Of a stretch of 64,000 nt of DNA, positions 57,520 through 64,000 are shown in pieces (positions within the stretch are counted from its first letter, which is position 1; every line of letters begins with the position of its first letter). The position numbers and the translations under genes are program-made. Below the pieces are notes generated by a model that searched no databases, had not been told where the DNA came from, and saw only the letters and a list, made by a program, of their open reading frames with translations. The stretch is from assembly GCA_009859145.1 (NCBI GenBank), contig VRVR01000059.1:62001-126000 (forward strand). The letters run 5' to 3'. The stretch is from Andalucia godoyi. Taxonomy: Eukaryota > Discoba > Jakobea > Jakobida > Andaluciidae.

Positions 57520-59647
57520 ATGGGAAAGTCCGCTCGAGAACGTCGTAATCGAGACAGATCTCAGCCTACAGGAACTGTGTCTCCGGCCGAAGCGGAGCGA
57601 ATTGCCTCCATGGACCCCGAGCTTCAATCGACTTCTCTTCCGATTCTGGACAAGGTACGCTATCCTTTTATTTCGGATCTCCCCATGCACCGATATATAT
57701 ATATATATATATATTTGTTATTGGTAATGATGACGACTGTTGACGAATGATGCTTATTTTATTATTATAATCATTATTTTCGGTTGAAAACGCATATAAT
57801 TAACGTAGCTCAAATCTGTGGACGCGTCGGAACGAGTGGTCGCATTACACTCTCTTGCATATCTTGTCGCAGAGCACTCGGAGATCCTGCTCAAAAATGG
57901 TGTTTTAGGGCTTCTGGTGGACGCGCTGCATGATCCAGAGCTCGAGGCACGCGCTGGTGCGTGTGGAGCGATCCGAAACTTGTCCTTGGTTGCTGCAGAG
58001 TCCTTCGAGGAATCAGTTCTGGTTCAAATTGCAGATTCGCTTCGTGTTTTGATTCCCAGCTTGATCCAGAAGCTTGATGATCTACTGGCATCTGGCGGTT
58101 CTCTTGGCCATCGGCAAGCCGAACATGAAGAGTCTGCAGTGCCAGTGCCAATGTCAATGTCAATGTCAATGTCAGCGGATGTCGCAGAAGAAGATGCAGA
58201 CACGTCGGAGCCAAAGCGGCATGGTAATCGAAAGCGCCACGCTGACGATCCTGATTTGCTGGGAAACGTCCTGGAAGAAGCCCTGGAGGTTTGTGTGTCG
58301 CTAGGAACAAACAGCCATGATTTCCTCGGAATGTTCTTGTCGGTAGATGTTGGATTCTTCTCAACGCTGATTGCAGTTGTAGAACGTGTTCCAACGCTGG
58401 CTTCGGACCTGATGCGGTTGTTTTTGACCATTTCGGAAGAAAATCCGCAGCTGGCTGCCGAGATCAAGACGGAGATCGTTCGTGTATGTCAGCATGCTGT
58501 GTCTGTACCAGACGACGTCTTTCCATTCCCCGTCCGTGCCTCTGTTGAAACGATTGACGCATCTGTTGGCCTCTTGATCCGAGTTCAAGCAACGGGTGTC
58601 TTGCTCAATCTCGGTGCAGAAATCGACGCTCTGAATCATCCCTTGCTGAACCACGTCATTTCCCTGGTACCGCAATCGGCCCATTCGCTGAAAGAAGGAG
58701 ACAAGCACCTTGCTGCAGCATCGGTTGCACTGGAAATGGTTTCCAATGCTCTGGTGTCTGAGAATGCGACAGTGGATGCTCGCAACCCTGTGTTTGCCAT
58801 CATCATGGATTCCTTCCTCTCTCTTTTGCATTCTTTTGCTTCACCAACGTCCGTGCAAGACATGAGCCATGATGCACAAGTTCTGCTCATTCGTTTTGCC
58901 CAATGTTTGCAGAACGTTGCCGCTGCCGTCGATCCGTCTTTGCTGGTGCTTCTTGGGAAAAAGCTGCTGCTGCCCATGTTGCGATTCCTTCAAGTGTTCG
59001 CGCAAGTGCATTTGAAGCGCAATGCGGCATCGGAGGACGAGGCAGATGTCAACTGGGACAATATCGCGAGTTTGTTCGAGACTTTCCTCACAGCATCTTG
59101 GCTCCTACTCCAGGAATCTCCCGGCGAGACAGTGTCTGCTGTTGGGCTGACGTTCGACGATGTATTGTTCATCTGCCTCTTGGCTCGAGATCCGATGGTT
59201 GCGCCGTTGTTGCCACTTCCGAATCAGATTGCGACCGAGTCTGCGCTCACAACGGATGCGCGATCAGCATGCTTCGGACTGTTATCCGCTCTTGGAAGCA
59301 TTCCGCACACCTTGGAGCAAAATGCATTCATTCTCGATGCACTGGTGTCCGCCTTCATGTCCCAGTCTTTTGCGAAGATTGTGAAAGCGGAAGCCGCCAA
59401 TGTCTTGTTTGACGTGTATGCGGACGAAAAGTACGATGCCAACCTCGCGAATCCTACAGTTCTTCAGGCCGTCCAGCATGTGGTTGCCGACTTCGACGCG
59501 TATTGCTGTTCCCAGTCCTCCTCAAAGAAGGGTTCAAAGAAGAACCGCGAGCCGTCGGAAGAGGAGTTTCTGCAGGAGCGCGTGCAGGATATTGTGGAGA
59601 ACCTGCACGCCTGGGTGGCGTACAAGCAGCAGTCAATGGCAAAGTAA
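57520..59647 (+). CDS. HEATR3/Syo1-like ribosomal-protein chaperone
   Basis: Two exons, 57520-57654 and 57809-59647; the 154-bp intron (donor GTACGC, acceptor CGTAG) contains an AT microsatellite at about 57694-57712. Spliced length is 657 aa. The N-terminus MGKSARERRNRDRSQPTG matches the start of HEATR3, followed by armadillo/HEAT helices (ERVVALHSLAYLVAEHSEILLKNGVLGLLVDALHD, LEARAGACGAIRNLSL). An acidic, Lys/Arg-bearing insert with a repeated PMSMS motif (about 150-190) is the probable unstructured loop that in yeast Syo1 binds RpL11 and RpL5. HEAT repeats continue to about residue 615 and the chain ends in a helix (EEEFLQERVQDIVENLHAWV). In yeast Syo1 is the co-import chaperone for RpL5-RpL11 on their way to the 5S RNP; nuclear import with importin is expected. 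Confidence 0.88.
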
Positions 59648-59704
59648 GGAATAGTAATGGGGACTGGACATGCCGAAAGATATATGTGTGCGTAAGAGAG
59701 ATCA

Positions 59705-59795
59705 CGTTTTGAGTGACGTTCCCCCCCCCCACACACCTTTTCTTTCTTTTATTATTACTCCTATTATTATTACTACTACTACTACTATTTCGGTG
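59705..59795. repeat. Poly-C and ATT/ACT triplet runs
   Basis: CCCCCCCCCACACACC, then TTATTATTACTCCTATTATTATTACTACTAC repeats, in the convergent intergenic region between the HEATR3-like and ClpX genes. Confidence 0.8.
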
Positions 59796-59862
59796 TTCAT
59801 TTGTCTTTGTTTTTTGTTTTGAAGGGATTGCAATAGACGCAACATGACTTCTCTTGTTTACA

Positions 59863-61410
59863 TTAGGATCCAGAGACAGAAAGCGTTTTTTGATCTTGCG
59901 GCACGTTTAGAAGCTCCACCTTCGATGGGTCACGTACCGCTTCTTCTGTCACGCGGACATAGTTGAATGGTGATCCGGGCGTTTCAAACATGGCGTTCAT
60001 GAGAAGATGGTCCAAAATAGATCGCAGCGCTCGTGCACCAGTTCCGCGCTCGATGGCAAGTTTTGCGATCTGGTTTAGTGCCGGTTGGGTTACTTCGAGG
60101 TGAATTCCAGACATTGCGAACAGCTGGCGATACTGTTTGAGCAGAGCATTTTTGGGAACACTTAGGACGTGGACCAGATCAGCTTCTGATAAGGAGTTCA
60201 TTGTGCACAGGATAGGACATCTGCCAATAAACTCTGGCAGGAATCCGTACTGCACCAGATCCTGCTGCTCAACTTTGGATAGCCAGTAGTCCTCCTGTTT
60301 GGCCCTTCCCGATATGGAGGCCGACTGCGATCCGTACAGCACATCTTCGACTTCAGTGGCGCTTGGGTTGTCGAGGTCGGAAGACGATGAGAATCCGATT
60401 CTGCGGCCCGCAAGTCTCTTTTCAATTACCTTTGACAATCCAACGAACGCCCCAGAGCAGATGAAGAGAATGTTCTTTGTATCCAACGTCAGCACTTCGC
60501 CGTGGGGATGTTTTCGCGCACCGTTGAGCGGAACCGCAACTCGGTGACCTTCCAGCATCTTGAGGAGCGCCTGCTGCACCCCCTCGCCCGACACGTCTCT
60601 AGTGATGGACAAATTTGCACTCGACTTTCGCGCAAGCTTGTCAATCTCGTCAATCAGGACGATGCCTCGCTCGGCTACTTCTGTATCGAAATCCGCTGCT
60701 TGAAGGAGTTTGTGCAGCACAGATTCAACGTCATCACCGACGTATCCTGCCTGGGTTAGTGTGGTTGCATCTGCAATGGCCAGCGGGATTTCCAGCAGCT
60801 TGGACAGCACCTTGGCACACAGCGTCTTTCCCGAACCGGTGGGACCCATGAGCAGGACATTCGACCGCTCAACCTCTACTGCATCGTCCTGCAGCGACAT
60901 CAGCTGGTCGTGGTTCATTCCAGGTGCATGTTCACTGGAAAAGAATCTCGGGGCCGTGAACGTGTTCGACAAGTATATTCGCTTATAATGGTTGTGCACC
61001 GCCACCGACAGAGTCCGTTTTGCCTCGTGCTGGCCCACGACATAGCGATTCAGCGCATCGTACAGGTCTTTTGGTGACGGAATCCCCCTCCCTCGCAACC
61101 CGGTTGTCGTTGTTGTCGGGGTGCTATGCGCGCCTCCAAACATGTTGCTGTCCACTGATCCCGGCGAATTCTTTCCAAAGTAGTAATTTGGATATGCACT
61201 GTTGCTGTTACTGTTGTACACAGAACTGGTCGGCGTTCCCGAAAATGACTGGTTATTTGCACTGCCCTTCGGAGCCGTCTGGGTCGCTGCAGAAGGCGCA
61301 TTGCGAACCTCGGACTGCTTTCTCAGCTGTGAAGAAACGTTCATTTCATATACATTGTCCACTCCTCCACCAACGACGCACTGCGCGCGCCCGCTCGACC
61401 TCCTTGGGTC

Positions 61411-61443
<33 letters not shown>

Positions 61444-61590
61444 TGATGATGATTTCGACGGCTTCGATGAAAACGTTCGAGCTGGAAAAACACCGGCAGT
61501 ACTATCCGCAAAAACATCCGATACCAAAGAAGCGGTACGTACGTACGTACATGCGGCCGATCTGTTCCTGCATGTCCACCTCGCAAACAT
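59863..61590 (-). CDS. Mitochondrial ClpX AAA+ unfoldase
   Basis: 575 aa. The Arg/Ser/Ala-rich start ([21 protein letters not shown]) is a typical mitochondrial presequence, followed by a low-complexity region with a poly-Ser run (TCG/ACG repeat near 61412-61447). The AAA+ core begins near [29 protein letters not shown]. Walker A GPTGSGKT at about 249-256 and Walker [10 protein letters not shown] are intact; GYVGDDVES is the substrate-gripping pore loop, and RRIGFSS is the IGF-type loop that docks on ClpP. The C-terminal small domain ([19 protein letters not shown]) has sensor-2 residues. The Cys4 zinc-binding domain that precedes the core in bacterial ClpX is absent, as in some eukaryotic homologues. 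Expected role: unfolding matrix proteins for ClpP; a clpP gene is not in the window. Confidence 0.95.
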
Positions 61591-62125
61591 TTCAGCACAC
61601 CTCGCAAAAAAAATTAATAATAATAATAATAATAAATTGAACAGACTGAAGGAAAAAAGAACCCAAGAAGAAGAGATGCTGGCCTTTCCTGATCCTCGTT
61701 TTGTATGTGGTCTTTTGCCGTGGTCGTTGTCGTCGTTTGTTTGTTTGTCGCAGCCTTTTAATTAAAAATAATAATAATAATAGTATAGATGTCATTTGCA
61801 GTACAAGTTTCACTCACAAATGCGGAGTCGGAGGAGTCGGGTCTTTGCCTCGTTATGGAAGCGTGGTTGCCATTGCAAGTTGCAGACTGGAGCACTTCCA
61901 CCAGCCGATAACATGCTATCGTACTCGGTCACTGCCTATCGTACCCCGTGTCTCCATGCACTTGAGACTTGCCGCTTTGAGACTTGAGGCCTTTTCAAAA
62001 ATCCGCAACTCATCAGTCATCGCATCGCGACAAGATAAATGACTGTATGTGTTTTATTTTATTTTATTTTTATTTTATTTTGTTATTGCTGTTTTGTGTG
62101 TGTGTGTGTGTTGGAGGATTAGTAT
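61591..62125. other. Divergent intergenic region, AT-rich repeats
   Basis: Between ClpX (minus) and RABL6 (plus). ATA repeats (61612-61636, 61766-61783), a TTTTA-rich run near 62055-62085 and a (GT)n run at about 62093-62112 are present; both promoters should be here. No gene. Confidence 0.55.
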
Positions 62126-63196
62126 ATGGGAAACGAACCAGGCAAGCAAGCCCAAGGCCGCGGTCCGCATCACCAGCCTTCCAATTCGGCCTTGTCGTTT
62201 CCTTCGACGTCGCCGAGTCCCGGTCCGGCCGCCGCGCCTCGAGTTGCTGGGTCTTCTTCTCAGCCCCAGTTCTCACAGAGCACCCCCGGGAACTCACCGC
62301 AGCCGAATGCACAGCCTGTGGCAAGCTCAGGGGCGGGAGCCGCGCCTCTGTCGAGGAAGTTTGCGAATGGAGTGTCGTTTAACATGAAGATTCTTATTCA
62401 AGGGGCATCGCGAACGGGGAAGACGACGCTTTTGACGCGGCTGAAAGGCGGTAGCTTCGCGGAGCTGTATACGCCGACGAAGAATCTTAATTCTGGACTG
62501 ATTGAATGGAGCTTCAAGACTTCGGACGAGCTTGTGATGGTCGAGATCCTGGACGTTGTGGATGACCCAGCGATGTATGAGGCGAGCTCGCAGATTTCAC
62601 AGGCACAGCTCGATGCAATCCGAAAGTCTGCGTCGATGAAGGGAGGCAGTTCGAGACGATCAGGCAGTTTTGTGATTGCAAATGCACCGATTGATGTGTA
62701 CAGAAATGCAAGTGGCGCAATCGTCTTGTTTGATCTGACGCGCCGCGACACATTTGATCGTGCAAAAGAGATCATTTCCGGGATTCCAACGTCGATTCCT
62801 GTCCTGCTGATTGGAAACTTTATTGACATGGCCTCCACGAACGGAGATCGGGCTGTCGATCGTCACGAAGTCGAGGTTTTCGCAAAGAAGGCTTCATCAC
62901 GAGAGCGATCCGCAGTCTACTATTTGGAGACATCGCAGAAGAACGGGTATGGATTGCAAGCGCTGCAGTCGTTTCTCAACATCCCGTTTTTGAAACTCAA
63001 GGTCAAGTCCCTCGAGTCCATCTTGAATGACACAAGGATGGATTTGGAAAAGTGTGCCGAAGAGGTATCCATGCTTGTCTCCGAGCAAGACTATGCAAAG
63101 TATTCCATCATGCTGCAGGAAACGCAGAAGAATAAGAGGCAGCCGTCAATGACCAGTGTTGTCGTTGCGCCGCCGCAAAAGTCTGCGTCTGCGTCT

Positions 63197-63233
<37 letters not shown>

Positions 63234-64000
63234 CTGCTGCCAACACCCTGGGTGTCGCTCCGCAGACCGCGGATGCGAAGTCGAAACAGTCGCAAAGTGC
63301 AATGGCATCGCCCAGTGCGGTCACAAACAGCGAGTCCGAGACGGAGAGCGCGTCGGATTCGGAAGAGGAGCGCAAACGGTCAAAGAAGCGAAAATCACTT
63401 GAAAAGGCGGAAAAGGAAAAGCAGAAACAGAAGGAAAAGGAGCTCAAAGCAAAGGAAAAGGAACGGGCAGCCAGAAAGAAGAGACTCGCCGACAATCCAG
63501 ATGACCTGGATGCGTTTTTCGATAGCGAGGAAGAGGATGCGGGGCAGGATGAAGACGACGCAGAGGAAATCAGAAGAAAGCTTTCGAAGCTCGAGTCCGA
63601 TGACGAGGAGGAGGCTGCTGCAAGGCTTGCAAAAGCGAAGGCGGCCAAGAAGAATGCCTTCCTCTTAGAAAAGGAAAAGGTGAAGCAAAAGGAGAAGGAA
63701 AAAGCAAAACCAAAGGCGAGTTACCCGGGCGACGATGATTCAGAGAATACGGAAGAAAGTGACTCGGGCGGCGATAATAATAATAATAGTGATGATGATG
63801 ATGACGACGATGATGATGATGGGAAGAAAAGGAAGAAGAAGATGATGATGAAGAAGAAGTCAAAGAAGGACATCAGCAAGAAGAAAAAGAAGAGTATGAA
63901 GCATGCATCGGCCTCGGAAGATGAAGTGTCTGAGGAAGACCGACCTTCGAAAGGGTCAAAGTCGTCAAAGTCTTCAAAGTCTTCAAAGTCGTCACAATCG
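62126..64000 (+). CDS. RABL6: RABL6-like GTPase, runs off the window
   Basis: Open from ATG 62126 to the window edge, at least 625 aa, so the stop is outside. MGNEPGKQ could be N-myristoylated (Gly2). After a Pro/Ser-rich leader the G domain starts at NGVSFNMKILIQGASRTGKTTLLTRL (P-loop GxxxxGKT), closely like human RABL6 (QYNMKIVIRGDRNTGKTTL). Further matches are IEWSFKTSDELVMVEILDVVD, VPVLLIGNFIDM (NKxD replaced), SQKNGYGLQALQSFLNIPFLKL and LNDTRMDLEKC. Codons for poly-Ser (TCG repeat near 63190-63235), then a Lys/Glu/Asp-rich tail with NPDDLDAFFDSEEED (compare ELEAFLGG in RABL6) follow. RABL6 is a Rab-like protein linked to nuclear/cytosolic signalling and cell-cycle control in animals; function in protists is unknown. 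The NKxD guanine specificity motif reads GNFIDM, so nucleotide specificity may differ. Confidence 0.92.

Overview
This window is nuclear DNA from a free-living-type microbial eukaryote with few introns. Most genes are single uninterrupted reading frames, even those of 1,000-1,400 codons. Only a handful of short spliceosomal introns could be placed (about 77-154 bp, GTATGT/GTACGT-like donors, CAG acceptors). The core genes are plainly eukaryotic: coatomer alpha, a Golgi Qb-SNARE, UBR- and HECT-type ubiquitin ligases, a gankyrin-like proteasome chaperone, a HEATR3/Syo1-like ribosomal-protein chaperone, RABL6, a neurofibromin-like RasGAP, SAMHD1-like dNTPase, a mitochondrial carrier and mitochondrial ClpX. 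A hybrid histidine kinase, an N-degron ligase and a cyanobacterial/algal-style FAD oxidoreductase fit a protist rather than an animal. I cannot fix the lineage; an intron-poor excavate/jakobid-like or similar protist is a guess only. Simple repeats are abundant in intergenic DNA, and there are two assembly gaps (59 and 300 N).

Layout. 0-9 kb: a remarkable kinase-ANTH-ArfGAP fusion (minus strand), a gene broken by gap 1, and a RasGAP-Sec14-PH protein. 9-16 kb: gankyrin-like protein and FAD oxidoreductase (both minus, each with one intron), GOSR1-like SNARE (plus), BAHD-like acyltransferase (minus), PUS1-like pseudouridine synthase (plus). 16-26 kb: UBR ligase, a coiled-coil protein, an orphan secreted protein and SAMHD1-like dNTPase. 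25.7-28.5 kb: about 2.8 kb without a supportable gene. 28.5-32.3 kb: orphan multipass membrane protein and a DAO-family oxidoreductase. 32.7-41.2 kb: an NT-C2 plus LRR protein with three introns, UBE3A-like HECT ligase and a large orphan with an IPT-like segment. 41-47 kb: mitochondrial carrier, bZIP factor with two perfect CRE palindromes upstream, CDP-alcohol phosphotransferase and a small coiled-coil protein. 47-54 kb: coatomer alpha, a small cupin, gap 2 and a frame-broken coding-like stretch. 54-64 kb: hybrid histidine kinase, a 196-bp CT tract, HEATR3-like, ClpX and RABL6 (running off the end).

Genes are not arranged in operons. Both strands are used, with several head-to-head pairs sharing 0.4-0.65 kb of intergenic DNA (kinase fusion/gap gene, oxidoreductase/SNARE, acyltransferase/PUS1, LRR/HECT). 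Functional links are thematic: membrane traffic and phosphoinositide/Arf/Ras signalling (kinase-ANTH-ArfGAP, RasGAP-Sec14-PH, GOSR1, COPA, RABL6) and proteolysis (UBR, HECT, gankyrin, ClpX). The most novel-looking item is the kinase-ANTH-ArfGAP polypeptide at 499-4296, which joins three clathrin-coat/Arf activities with catalytic and lipid-binding residues preserved in all three.
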